Shown piece after piece: positions 21,858-32,734 of a stretch of 64,000 bases of DNA. The stretch is taken from contig OY783193.1 in the NCBI GenBank assembly GCA_963678675.1, positions 12,076,822 through 12,140,821 on the forward strand, written 5' to 3'. The number at the start of each line of letters is the position of its first letter. The first letter of the stretch is position 1. The position numbers and the translations under genes are program-made. Source of the DNA: Xiphydria camelus (taxonomy: Eukaryota > Arthropoda > Insecta > Hymenoptera > Xiphydriidae). The notes under the pieces were generated by a model. That model was given only the letters and a program-made list of their open reading frames with translations, had not been told where the DNA came from and ran no database searches.

Positions 21858-22805
21858 CCCTACGTTAGTCACGTGGGTGACATATGTCACCCACTCTTCT
21901 GTTTCTCTTCAGAGTTCTCGACTGCTTCCATTTAGCACGCCGCCGCCTTTAGTAGCTTTCTAGAAGAGTATCAGTAAGCATTTGGCGGTAATCGCACGAA
22001 ATTATCGTTACTAATTTTTGCCGTATTTAAGTTAATACTTCCTTGGGTGACAAGTGTCCCCCATGTGAGTAACCAGGTCAGAGAATTTGTAAAGGTAAAT
22101 CAGTTTATTTTTCTTCTATCAATATTTCTCGTAACATGAGTATTGTGAAATATATATTGTTAAGGCGAAATATATATTGTTAAGTCCCGTACCTTTCCCG
22201 GAATGCTAATTGCCGCACGGTTAATGAGTCACACGTCATTGAAATCATTTTGCTAATCACCGCCAACCGTCACCTACTTAATCCGCTTATACGGAGAAGA
22301 GAAGGAGAATATCTCGTGTTGAATTTTTGCAAAATCTCAGCTAGTACTTGATCAAACCACAAATAGAACGAAGATATCAGAACGCACGCCTTCCGACAGA
22401 GCTACGGAGACGTGCAAAACTACTCCTTGGTGTTGAAGAACCTATCAACCCAACTGAACCCAGGACAGCATCGCGAGGAAGATGTCATATATGTGGAAGG
22501 ATACGAGACAAGTGCACCAGGAAGTTCTGCAGCAAGTGTGGGAAACGGGCCTGCGGAGATCATTTAAAAGAAATGTGTACAAATTGCTGTGAAGATTAGT
22601 TTCATTGTTCTAAAAATAGTTTTATCCAATGCATTTTTTTTATCTTGTGAAATAAATTGTCATATTTATGTCGTTAAGTGAAAATGTATTGAAAAATATG
22701 AAGATTTTAAACAAAAAATGTAAAAATAAGGCAAATAAAGAATGGGTGACACCTGTCCCCCACGTGACTAAATACGTTCTTTTCAACCACGTGACTAACG
22801 TAGGG
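21858..22805 (+). mobile_element. Deleted piggyBac-type transposon with TTAA target duplication
   Basis: 948 bp bounded by TTAA at 21854-21857 and 22806-22809. Terminal inverted repeats CCCTACGTTAGTCACGTGG are identical over 19 bp. Subterminal GGGTGACA/TGTCACCC palindromes recur at both ends and near 22046. It carries only the transposase C-terminus (22348-22599). Known: piggyBac elements always insert at TTAA and excise precisely. It is non-autonomous as it stands but has intact ends. Confidence 0.92.
22348..22599 (+). pseudogene. piggyBac transposase C-terminal fragment (cysteine-rich domain only)
   Basis: Open frame of about 83 codons with no ATG start (it begins at a TTG after a stop). 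It encodes a basic stretch PTELRRRAKLLLGVEEP followed by a Cys/His cluster: RCHICGRIRDKC, FCSKCGKRACGDHL, MCTNCCED and stop. This spacing is the cysteine-rich zinc-binding domain at the end of piggyBac transposases, which binds the element's own subterminal repeats. The DDE catalytic domain is absent. An AATAAA at 22651-22656 follows, so the original 3' end of the gene is kept. It could not transpose DNA; it might at most bind it. Confidence 0.88.
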
Positions 22806-23076
22806 TTAACCACAAAAGTAGATTATAAATATTGTTACATGGTAGTATTAACTATATAAAAAGAGGTTGGGGACATCAATTGACTATGCTGCAGGTTGAC
22901 CTGGTTGCAGGAATCCTGATTTTTCATTACCATAACCAGAATCTCACGGTTCAAAATAACTATGGAATTATGATTGGCGCCAAAATCGACCACGATTTCT
23001 GGTTAAATTATGGTTCTCTTTCAAACAGATTTTTCTCTGAGCATATAAACGGAAAAAAATTAATTGTAATATATAC

Positions 23077-23246
23077 TAAGTTTATGGTATGATGCGGGAC
23101 AAGGCCGATTTATTGTTAGGATAACTACAATTTTAGTCAAAATTACAGCAAACGCTTGCAACTTCTACAAGATTTATTATAATTTTTACTAAAATTGTAG
23201 TTACCGTAACAATAACTTGATCCCGAAATTTACCATAAACTTTGTA
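23077..23246. repeat. Imperfect palindrome, ~75-bp arms
   Basis: AAGTTTATGG at the left pairs with CCATAAACTT at the right, and ACTACAATTTTAGT pairs with ACTAAAATTGTAGT further in. Likely another short inverted-repeat element, just downstream of the element ending at 23042. Confidence 0.6.
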
Positions 23247-25446
23247 AGCGCTACTATTTATTTTTCTCCGTTTGCAATTCCAAGATTTTTCCGCGCGACA
23301 ACCTCAAGTCGGTCGGCCAGAGTTGCCAGGCAAGAGGTTACTTGATTCACGGGAAATTTAGGTACCTGCTTGAAATATGACTTTAATACGATTACGTCTT
23401 AGTATTTGTCAGCAGTCCCTCGTCGCGCTCATTTGGCTTTCTTGGAGAAATAAACCAAAATAAACCTAGCGGCTCGCAAACTGAACGAGGGAAGGTATTC
23501 TGGCCTCTGCCTGATAATTCTTTAAAGTAGTACTCCCCCGAACTTTCACGATAATCCCCGCACCGGTTCGAAAGGTCGTAGGCGTAGTGAAAGAGGGTCG
23601 TCGTATCCTGTGACTCGACAAAATTTCTTACCGAGCACTTCCGAGTAATGAGCGAAGGATTAGAGAATTAGAAAGGGAAGAGAACGGAAGAAAATTTCTC
23701 TCATCGCGTTCGAGGAAATGTCTCGAGTCCTAACCAGAGCCAATAAACGTAATTTGAACAGACGGTAATAAATATGCAAGTGGCGTAAAACGTGCGAGTA
23801 TATATTATAAAAATAGCTGAAGCAGTTAAAATACTCAGTGGCGATAAACAGTTAAAGTGGGCACTGAACTGTATCCTTGTCACAGAGGAAAGAAGAAAGG
23901 GTGAGCAAAGAAAAGCGCATAGCGAGAGACAATGGCTGCGAAGTCTCTGCACCCCGGAGCATAAATCGTGCAGTGCCCGCGCCGTGGTAGTAGGCGTGGC
24001 TCGGTGTATCGTGCTTGAGGTCTCGTCCGATCAAAGTGTGACTAACGCACCGTCACGGCAAATGACGGGAAGCTCGGTAAATCGGATTAAAAAATTCGCA
24101 CTACCGAAAATTTCGACACCGCATAAATCTATAAATGTCCTCTCGTCGAGGGATAATGAAGAGGCGCGGGGCAGGCTTTCTCGTACAGTGGGCTACCGTG
24201 TTAGGAATTCCTCGTCACCGGAGATTTACTGTAAATTTGGGGGTTCGGCGTAGAGGTTTTCAACGGCGAAGAATTAGCCGGGGCAACCGCTTCCGCCTGC
24301 GTAGTAGTATCAGGGTTAGAAGAAGGGGGGGTCGAAGAATGCGCCCCTATTGTACCCACGGTCACTGTCCTCCGTGCTCTTTTGTTTACCGCGTATAATC
24401 GAGATAGCTATATATATATATATTGCTATTTCATTAACTATAGAACTGTTAATTTCCCGAAGTCAACGCCGGCGTTGCCGCAGTTCGATCGATCGGGAAC
24501 GTGCCCTCGGATACCGTTATAGCCAAAAAGGCCTCATACTTTGAGATACGCTCTGAGTCGCCGTATCTCTCGATCAGTCGATCGTAGAGAAAAGTGTTTC
24601 GAACGAAAGTTGTGCGGTGATCAAAGCCGAGTAATTTTTATTGGAAACACTTTCCACTCCGATCAGCCAATCGCTAGATACAACGACTTTTAGAGCGTAT
24701 AGTGTGCGCAATCTCGTTATACGTAACTCGAAAAATCTCGCCATCAGCCGCCGTGGCAGCTTCGCAGGTGCAATTTCGACAAGAGCGAAGCACCCGCGTC
24801 GTCGCGATTCGCCCAGAAATTTCGAGAGGTCACCCCGAGGCCTCTGAATTTTTCCTCCAAGGAGAACGAGTGAAAATCGGCCCGAGAGACGCGTGGAGGC
24901 GGGGAGGAGTCCCCCCTCTCCCTCTTTCTCACTCTCTCGGGTTCCGCGAATGTTACGGGACCGCATAGCGACGTGGGAGTGCAACAACTGCACATCGCGT
25001 CCATCGCGCGCGGCAGCGCTCGCCGTATGCAGGTAAAGCGCGATCTGGGAGTGCGCCGACCCCTACCGCGCGCAAACGGTCACTGACCTCCCCACGTACA
25101 GCCGGCGTCGCCGCCAACGTGCACCTCGTGCATCGCACGATGCAGAGCGCGTACCGTTCGCGAATCGTCCCGCGCATCGCCAATCGCGCGAGCGGTGCGG
25201 TCATCCCATACGCTCGCGCGTACCTCGGGAGTTGCAACGCGTTCGGTGGGTGAGGCGCGGTGACGCCACGACGATCATTCACACCTGCGGTTGCGATGAC
25301 GATGACGGAAGGCGGGCGCGCGGTTGTATACGCGCGCGATTGCCGCGCGAAGGAGGTCGCGGGTATCGCGCGAAAGTCGGGAAGAGTTTTTATTTGTACT
25401 TTCGTTGCGATGCACTTCGAGTGGTGGGAGAGTAAAAAATTACGTA
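23247..25446. other. No gene seen
   Basis: Mixed-composition sequence. A TA microsatellite at about 24409-24422. Open frames have no recognisable domain. Confidence 0.5.
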
Positions 25447-25674
25447 CACTGAAGAAATATATCATTTACAGTTGATATACGTATACTTGATTACGGCGAA
25501 AGAAATATTTCTTTGGGCTAAGAAAATAATCGTTAGCTTTTACTCTATTTCTGTTTCGCTGAAAGGGACATTCCAATGTGATTAACATATATTTCTTTGG
25601 ACCGACGAAGTATTTCTTCCGCCGTAATTAAGTGTACATTTATTAACTACGAATAAACTCTTTTCTCGGTGTAT
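25447..25674. mobile_element. Diverged AGAAAACAGTTTA-family element
   Basis: ACACTGAAGAAATATATCAT at the left, ATAAACTCTTTTCTCGGTGT at the right; the right end matches the right end of the 39183-39799 copy almost exactly. Confidence 0.6.
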
Positions 25675-25952
25675 ACAGAAAGGCCGATACCGGTAAATTT
25701 TACTGTATTTACAATAAAAGAGATACACATAACTGAAGAAGAATTTTTTTTAGGAACCGGTAAACTGTAATGTAAACAATCACGATTCGATGATTTGAAA
25801 AGAAAAATTATCGTACCACGCTGTAAAAACATTCAACGATTTGGAATTTGCCGCATTCTCGCCGCCCTTTCCAAAGGCTAGAGCCGAATTACTTTTATTA
25901 ATCGTGTACAAATCGTTAACCCCGGTTACGGCTTTCATACCATGTGAAACTA

Positions 25953-26143
25953 AACTTACTTGCCGGGAAAGAAACTTTAATCACTATTATCTCATTATCT
26001 ATGAATTTTTGGCGTACATCAATACAAGAATTTATTGTAGATTGAAACGTAATCTTGAAAGAAGTATTATATAAATATGAGCCGAAAGCTCCTAGGTAAT
26101 GAAATAATAGCGATTGAAGTTTCTCTCCTTGCGAGTAAATTTG
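25953..26143. mobile_element. CGCCAGGAAAGAAACTT-family element
   Basis: ACTTGCCGGGAAAGAAACTT at the left, reverse-matched by AAGTTTCTCTCCTTGCGAGT at the right, about 190 bp, with the same internal order as the copies at 17.4, 49.7, 49.9 and 54.3 kb. Confidence 0.8.
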
Positions 26144-26203
26144 TGGCGTTAAGTGGTCTCATACGGTATAGGTATACGAGGCTACTTAACGCTGCAAATT
26201 TAC
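26135..26203. repeat. 69-nt imperfect hairpin
   Basis: Arms of about 30 nt: GTAAATTTGTGGCGTTAAGT at the left, ACTTAACGCTGCAAATTTAC at the right, few mismatches and a loop of about 7 nt. It overlaps the right end of the preceding element. Size and shape resemble a pre-miRNA, but no expression evidence is available. Confidence 0.5.
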
Positions 26204-29090
26204 TTATTGATGGAGAACTCCGTTCGTTTCGAACGGTTAAAAGCCGATGAAACAATCGACCTGCGATCGGTACAACTGTAATTCGGCGAAGGGCAGCTTT
26301 CCGCGTGAATTGAGGAAAGTGACCTGTGACCCAGTGCCCCGGGACAGGAGAAGGTACGGCACACCCGCAAGGCGATACCTACTTCCTACCAAACTTCCAG
26401 GATTACCTAAAGCTTATTCGATCGTCCGTCCGTAATCCCCAACCCGACGTGCATTGTTAACCAGTGGATTGTCGCGAGTACAAGAGGATGGAATAGAATA
26501 GAATTTAAATAGTTTTCTTATTGCCTCGGGCTCCAGTCCGTCGTTCTCCGAAAAAAAATAGCGGGTTCACGGGGAAAATTACAAGGAGAGCTGCAAAGAC
26601 AAAAGATTTCGACGTAGTAGTAGAAAGGACAAATTGACCGACCACCGGAATTGACTTCAGGTACGTAAATTTCGTCGCGACAGGTAGACACCATGACAGA
26701 AGGGTTTGCTATCATCCGGTACCGTATAATCCTTTGATTACGCCACATCTTTACAGCTACGAACCATTCCATTTCCATTATTTCCACGCAATCCTCGGCG
26801 CCTTCGTTCCTACTCTCACGTTTACCGCTTACTTCGAGGTACTCTCAAATTACAAGGGTGGCGACATTCGCCCCGTCTGTCCGTTAGAATCACAGGAATA
26901 TCTGCCGCGCGATCGACGCTTCCCTCGCCGGAATGTCGCGAGTCACGAATTCCTCGGCGCGCGGGAGGGCGTCGGCCGGGAGGGCGCGATGATGGGGATC
27001 GAGAGGTCAGCGTCGTACTCGCGCGGCGACTCATTACCCGCCGCTCGCCGCGACGCGAGAGAAAGACCTCGCACTCTCCTCCAGTTAGGCGGACGGACGG
27101 ACGTTTCGCTTCCCGGTGCATAGGAGCATCGCGTTCGAGACGCTTCCTGGCGAAGGAGGGGTGGCGAAGGTGGCGAGAAGAGCCGCGCGAGGGACGAGGT
27201 GGAAGAAGCAGAAGAGAAGAGAAGCGCCGAGAAGCGGGGGAACGCATCCTCGGGGCCGTCCTAACGGTAGGGCGGGTCACTGCACGCGGCCGCGCGCGCG
27301 ATGCACGGCTCTGAAGAGTTGCGAGCGCGCGGCGCGGCCGAAGACCTCGCCATCGCTTTCGAGGGAGAGACTCCGCGCGCGCGCGCGCGTGGTGCAACGT
27401 CCTCGTCGCGCGCGTGCGTAGGTACGAGGAGGTGCAGCGACGGAATCGCGTGTTCCCCGCGTGGAGGACTCCCGGGAGCGCGCGGCGCGCTTCCCGATCG
27501 CGTTCGAAGGGAGCCGCGCGCGCGCGCAGTTTGTCAAGCGACCCCTGATCTCAGGAAGAAGCGAGGAGAGGAGGGGAGGGGGGAGAGAGGGAGAGCGCCA
27601 CCGCTTTCTCGGTATCGCTCGAACTCGGCGCGATGCGTCCGCCGGCAAAAGATCAGCGCGTGCGAAATCGTTTCGCGCACGGCAACGAGCGCGCGGGGTT
27701 CGTTGATCCTGCTCGTTTGTTCGCGACACATACGGCGTGCCGTAGTCTCTGCGTTTCCGCGGACGATGACCCTGTATAACCGCGCGCGCGGTCGGTTCGC
27801 GCAGGGAAGGCGGGCTCATGTACCGAACGACGACGATTATACGGCACGGACTTGGAAACAATTCGTTTGTAAACTGGAAATTCGCCACGTTGACCGCGCG
27901 GGCTATTATGCGGATACAGTCGTGGCCGAGGTGTACGCACGTACTAGAACTAGGCTTACGCGTCCGAGTGGTTAACGGTAGGTAGTCGACTGCACGCGGT
28001 CTTCGGTGTAGACGCGACCGGTGCGTCGTCGCCGCCCGACGTGATTCCGTGGAAGGAGCGAGAGCGTGGGATCGAACTTCCGGAGCGGTTCCGGTTGCGT
28101 CACACCGCGTCGATCGAGATGCCGCGCCGGAGGCTTCGTCGCGCGACGAGAGTTCGAGCGCGCCGCCGCTGAAGCTTCCTCGCGCGCGCACGCGGACCGG
28201 AAGCGGGGCGGCGGCGGCGGCGGCGGCGCGCGTAGTACGAGAAAACGGTCACCGGTCGAAATCACGTATTCCGAGGAGTAAACGGTGGTCAGTGTATACC
28301 TATAGGTATACATCACACCCCGCCTCTCTCGCGGTGTCGATGAACCCGCGTAATTTCCCCGTTTAGGTCGACTCGCGCGCCGGCACAGACGAACAGAAAT
28401 AACAAGTCCGTCCGCGCGAGGTGGTTGCTCTCTCCGGTGGGTACCTATGACGCGTTCGACCACGGTCACGAAGACACTTCCAAAGACTAACTGTACCCAC
28501 CCGCGGAACCCGCGTGCGCGGCGGTTCGTCGGCTGCACACGCATCCGGGGAGGAGGGTTCGTCGGAAACGCCTACGCGGTATCGGAATTTCCACGGCGAC
28601 GGCGAAACGAGCGCGCCGAGATGACGAGAGGCGCTGTTGCAGCACCAGCGACGGTGAACCCGCGATCGCAACCCAGGCACACACGTACGTCGGCTGTGTA
28701 CGCCCACCGGCGCGATAACCCGGTTATCGACCCGTGCGAATTCCGATCGTGGGTCGCGCGGGAAGAATAGCGGTGTCGTGCGACTCTCGCGTGTGGCGAG
28801 TGCGCTCGCGGAATCGCATTGATTTTTCGGTCGGCGTGGGAATGCGAGACGTCGATCGATCAATTCGGTCGATTTGGTATCGGTGGTGATTCGTTGAATT
28901 TGATCGTCATTGTTGAGATTACACTATAAACAATTTTGCGGTATGGACCTATATTGACCGCTTTTGGTGTTGGGTTGCAGTGGCGCAAGACTGATAACAG
29001 CTGATGCGGTACGCGTACCTAAGACCACATCACTGAAATGATGCTGAAAATTAACATCACTTTTTTACCGTGTATGATATCGTAGAAAAG
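26204..29090. other. No gene seen
   Basis: Mostly CpG-rich with a GGC tract at about 28206-28228. The long Arg-rich frames (27.3-28.2 kb, minus) lack any domain. 28920-29000 resembles 21602-21685 (shared GGTGTTGGGTT/GGCGTTAGAT and TGGCGYAAGACTGA blocks), so it is another element fragment. Confidence 0.5.
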
Positions 29091-29345
29091 AGAGAAAAAG
29101 AATTTATTGAAAAATTACTTGCGGGGTCGCGAGTAATTATTTATTTAGATCAATTAGATCTTTTTTCTCACATTGACTTGATATTTCTTCCTTGCAATCA
29201 CATACTATCCCACGTGACTGTGAGAGGAAGAGGTATTTAATTAATGTGAAACAGAATTTCATTGAGATGGATAAATAGTTCATTGCGACCCCGCATAAGT
29301 ATAGTTTTCAGTACCTAGACTCAACCAGTTCTTTTTCTCTGTAAA
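29091..29345. mobile_element. TTACTTGCGGGGTCGC-family element, copy 1
   Basis: AGAGAAAAAGAATTTATTGA at the left and AACCAGTTCTTTTTCTCTGT at the right form inverted ends; ACTTGCGGGGTCGCGAGTAA and TATTTCTTCCTTGCAATCAC lie inside. Five copies in the window. Confidence 0.8.
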
Positions 29346-30660
29346 GAAATACGGGGATTTAAATTCGGCTTTTTCCGAGAATGCATGCACGCGGATTAAA
29401 TATTTAGAGCACACGTGCCTGCCTATTTCATTTCCTTCTTTTCGTTCGAATCTAAAATTCGTCCATCAAAAGATCTACAGGCGTGTAGCGAATCCTCGTC
29501 GTCGCGACGCTCCGCGTGCTCACGAGGGACGAATTCCCGGCACTCCGACCGCACGCGCGATTTTACCACGCGGCGCTTCTATCCGCCACCGATCGCCGTG
29601 GATCGATCGCGCGGATTATCCAGAAGCGTTTCGTCGCGTAAACAAGCCGCGTGACGCGCCGCGAACGTTCGTGAACCCGCGCGCGACGCGCGTTCAGGAT
29701 CTAACTGTACTTTTACGTTTCTACGCTCGGCTACCTACGTGCACGCGTATGTATGAGACGAATGTATACGGCTCTATACGTAAGAGCATGAATGACATAA
29801 CGACGACTATGGCCCGCCGCGTACACGACGTCGCGGCCGTCGACCCTGGAACGACGGTGCAGCGAGTCGCGCGCGCCACCTACAACGCGCGCGTCGGCGA
29901 ATCGTCGTCACCGCGTGCGTTCGTCGCGACCTTCTTTTTCGGCACGTCGACGCGTTAAATCGGTGACTAAACGAAGGGGAGTGGTGGGGGAAGGGGCCGC
30001 ACGCGGTGTTTACGAATATCTGCCAAACGCGCGGGCCCTTGACGTCCGCGGGATTATTTTTCTGACCCGCATTGCCGAAAGTTCGTTGCCTCTTCTTTGT
30101 ACACCGGCGGCTCCCGTCGTCGGCGCTCGCGATTCGTCGACGTGATAACGCGCTCGCACCGAAAGCCGTTCACTGGAACGCCCGCGGTGCTTTTTCTCTC
30201 GTCGAGAGCAAGGCGGGGAGAGGATCCGTATCCCTCTTCCGAGCGGCGTTATTCGCGCGTCTCCCGCGCTCTCCGATAGATGGAAGTTCTGACAGCGCGC
30301 GCGCGCGCGCGGGGACCGCCCCCCTCGTCGTCCTCACCCCTCGGCGCGTAAAGCAACAGCCTCCGTGTCGCCTTCCTCGTCGGGCGTCGCGCGCCGATCC
30401 CCCTCGGTCACGGTGACTGGTAAATAAGGTCGTGAGATTCGCGGTTCGTTCCAGTTACGGTGATTTCGCCAGCGTGGAGGAGAAGGATAAATGGCTGAGC
30501 GGGATGTTCGCGGTATAACGAGCTACCGGGGTCTTCGGATCGTCGCGACGATCGTGCGTCTCCGAATCGACGGAATAGAGAACTATGCGCGGAATGGATT
30601 CGCCGCGCGGAGAAAAGTCTGCGGTAACCACTCTCACGAGCCACGCGGCGTCCGCGCGCG
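29346..30660. other. No gene seen
   Basis: CpG-rich sequence, CG tract at about 30293-30310, no exons recognised. Confidence 0.5.
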
Positions 30661-30861
30661 ACTTGAAATTTTACCCTACTTGATGCTTTTAATACTCCAT
30701 TTGGCCTACTATTGGCTCACTCAGCCTATAAGCTTCTGTTTTGAACCTCGAGTTGGCGAAATTTTCGCTAACGGGCCATTTTAGGCTCAGCACAGGGTTT
30801 CGATGCAGTGGAAAATCGACTTACTGTAAGCCTGGAATCGTAGGTCTAAAATTTCGACTCG
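30661..30861. mobile_element. GTCGAAATTTTA-family element
   Basis: TTGAAATTTTACCCTACTTG at the left and GTCTAAAATTTCGACTC at the right form inverted ends; the internal TTAATACTCCATTTGGCCTA block recurs at 52265-52285. No ORF. Confidence 0.65.
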
Positions 30862-30866
30862 GATAA

Positions 30867-31014
30867 GATTGAATTATTGCGGCATAACATGTCGTTCGGT
30901 ACCATAAATATGTCGATATTTACCATAAGTATTGTCACGCTTGCTATACTCGTAGTAAATATCAACATATTTGCGGTACCAAACGTCATATGTCTCAATA
31001 ATTCAATCTTACAC
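30867..31014. repeat. Palindromic element, ~62-bp arms
   Basis: TAAGATTGAATTATTGCGGC at the left pairs with the reverse of the right end (AATAATTCAATCTTA); GGTACC and AATATGTCGATATTTACC are mirrored inside. Directly abuts the preceding element. Confidence 0.7.
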
Positions 31015-31600
31015 CACATGGATTGTGAGAGTGATTACCGCAAAGTTATCTCCGTGTCTACTTCGAACTATAAAACGTCTCCCGCAATCGCGTCGTATCG
31101 TAATTCGGAGAACTTGACCGGAAGAAGCCGAGACCCAAATTCTTTATCGGACGTGATATGTGGAAATTGTCCACACGTACAATACGCGCCGCCAATTTCC
31201 GATAACCGCTGCACTCGGGCGCCTGCGTTTTTTTTCGGATAATCGTTAAGCACACATCACACGGACAGCGACTCGCGATGACGACAACGTCGACGGCACG
31301 GAAATAGGCTAATCGCGGCGCACGGCGGCGCGGCTCTATCATCGGGAACGGTGTGAACGAACTCTTGCGCACCGCGAGCCCCGGCCGGGCCGCGAGAGTT
31401 ACCTGGTTACTGACCCACGATCCTAGGAATCGAAGGTGAATCGTTTGTTTTGCCGTTCCCCGATACACGGGCGTTACGACGATTGCTGAATCAGGCGTGG
31501 TGTTCGCGTCGATAAATTTGTCCTGCGTCGTTTCAACGAATTTGAAGCGCGCACGTCGGTATTGATTGAGTATTTTCTCTGGATTACATATTTATATACA

Positions 31601-31716
31601 CACGGTAAAAAAGTGGTGTTCATTTTTAACACCGTTTCAATGATGCGGACCTGTGTATACCACATCTGGTGTCATTCGATCTTACGCCGTTGTTATTTAA
31701 CACCAAAAGTGTTACA
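31601..31716. repeat. Short inverted-repeat element (GGTGTTA motif)
   Basis: GTGGTGTTCATTTTTAACACC near the left end is partly mirrored by TTTAACACCAAAAGTGTTAC at the right. About 115 bp. Tentative. Confidence 0.4.
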
Positions 31717-31738
31717 GAGAAAACAGTGGTACAGAGAG

Positions 31739-31989
31739 TACAGAGGAAAAGTATTAGTTGGATCTACTGATAATTGCGGGATCGAGAGTCATTATTTATT
31801 CACATCAATTAGATCTTTTTTCATGGTAATTAGATATCTCTTTCTTGCAATCACATACTATTTCACGTGATTGCAAGGAAGAGATATCGAATTGATGTAT
31901 TGAAAAATTTCATTGACATAAACACATAACAATTTACGACCCCCCAAGTAATTTAGAGTAGATCCAACTAATTCTTTTTCTCCGTGTAT
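31739..31989. mobile_element. TTACTTGCGGGGTCGC-family element, copy 2
   Basis: TTAGTTGGATCTACTGA at the left, mirrored by AGTAGATCCAACTAATTC at the right, with TTGCAAGGAAGAGATATC inside. Confidence 0.8.
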
Positions 31990-32079
31990 CGATTGGACGA
32001 GACACGGAGAAAGGGTCAGCCAACTTGAGCTAAACATTTATTTCATTTGAATTAATATCGTCCTCTTAATACTACCAAT

Positions 32080-32294
32080 AGGTAACTCGAATTTTCGGTA
32101 TTTCGAGTCATCTACTTGGGCACTTACTGCATGCATATATTAGTCGCTTTAGTGACTTATCTATATCGTACTACTGGATTTCTAACCTTAAAAATACGAC
32201 AGAACTTATCTCGTTGTAGCACTGAAAAGAGCGTACAAAGTTGGGTAGGCCCAAGTAGATAACTAAAAAATACCGAAAATTCGAGTTGCCTATA
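32080..32294. mobile_element. Inverted-repeat element, ATAGGTAACTCGAATTTTCG ends
   Basis: AATAGGTAACTCGAATTTTC at the left and GAAAATTCGAGTTGCCTAT at the right pair over about 50 bp, including AGTCATCTACTTGGG / CCCAAGTAGATAACT. No coding capacity. Confidence 0.75.
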
Positions 32295-32602
32295 GTTGCG
32301 TCAGCGAATCAACGGTATCCGATTGTCGACCGAATCAACACATTCATTAACATCTTCGAAATATCTTTCCGCAAACGCGTATTCACGTACGAAAAGAAAT
32401 ACAGCGACTCTCGTAGATATGTGCAGCCTGTTCGTCAGCTTTCACAGCGCGAATGGGAAAAGAAGACGACCGAAATCCGTTATCTCGCGATCGTGACTCA
32501 TTCCGACTTCCAGGCCGCAATCGGCAAAGCGTCGCGCCGTAATTCAACTCAATTTCCCTCGTTCCCAGGCGCGAGCCTATTCTCGACGCGTGGTACGCGG
32601 AA

Positions 32603-32734
32603 AGGTGCAGTTAAACGGCCTGTGATAGCGCGAGCCGAGCCGCGCGCGCCTTTGATCTTGTCGAAAAACCGACATACGATAGATCGCGCGAACTTGGCTC
32701 GGCTCGCGCTATCACAGGCCGTTTAACTGCACCT
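32603..32734. repeat. Perfect 39-bp inverted repeat with 54-nt loop
   Basis: 32603-32641 (starting AGGTGCAGTTAAACGGCC) is exactly reverse-complementary to 32696-32734. It lies in CpG-rich unique-looking sequence, not in an AT-rich element. It could form a long hairpin RNA or cruciform. Confidence 0.85.

Larger units (their letters stand above)
21684..23042. mobile_element. CACTGAGAAAA-type element interrupted by a piggyBac derivative
   Basis: The left end CACTGAGAGAAAAGTGGGTA and the right end CAGATTTTTCTCTGAG bracket AT-rich sequence. The right ~240 bp (GGTTGGGGACATCAATTGAC, CCATAACCAGAATCTCAC) is nearly identical in order to 34385-34636. The 948-bp piggyBac unit sits inside it at a TTAA. 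Confidence 0.75.

Noticed and set aside
27277..28191. 0.9-kb open frame, minus strand
   Set aside because: Arg/Ser-rich, no conserved motif, overlapped by equally long frames on the other strand.
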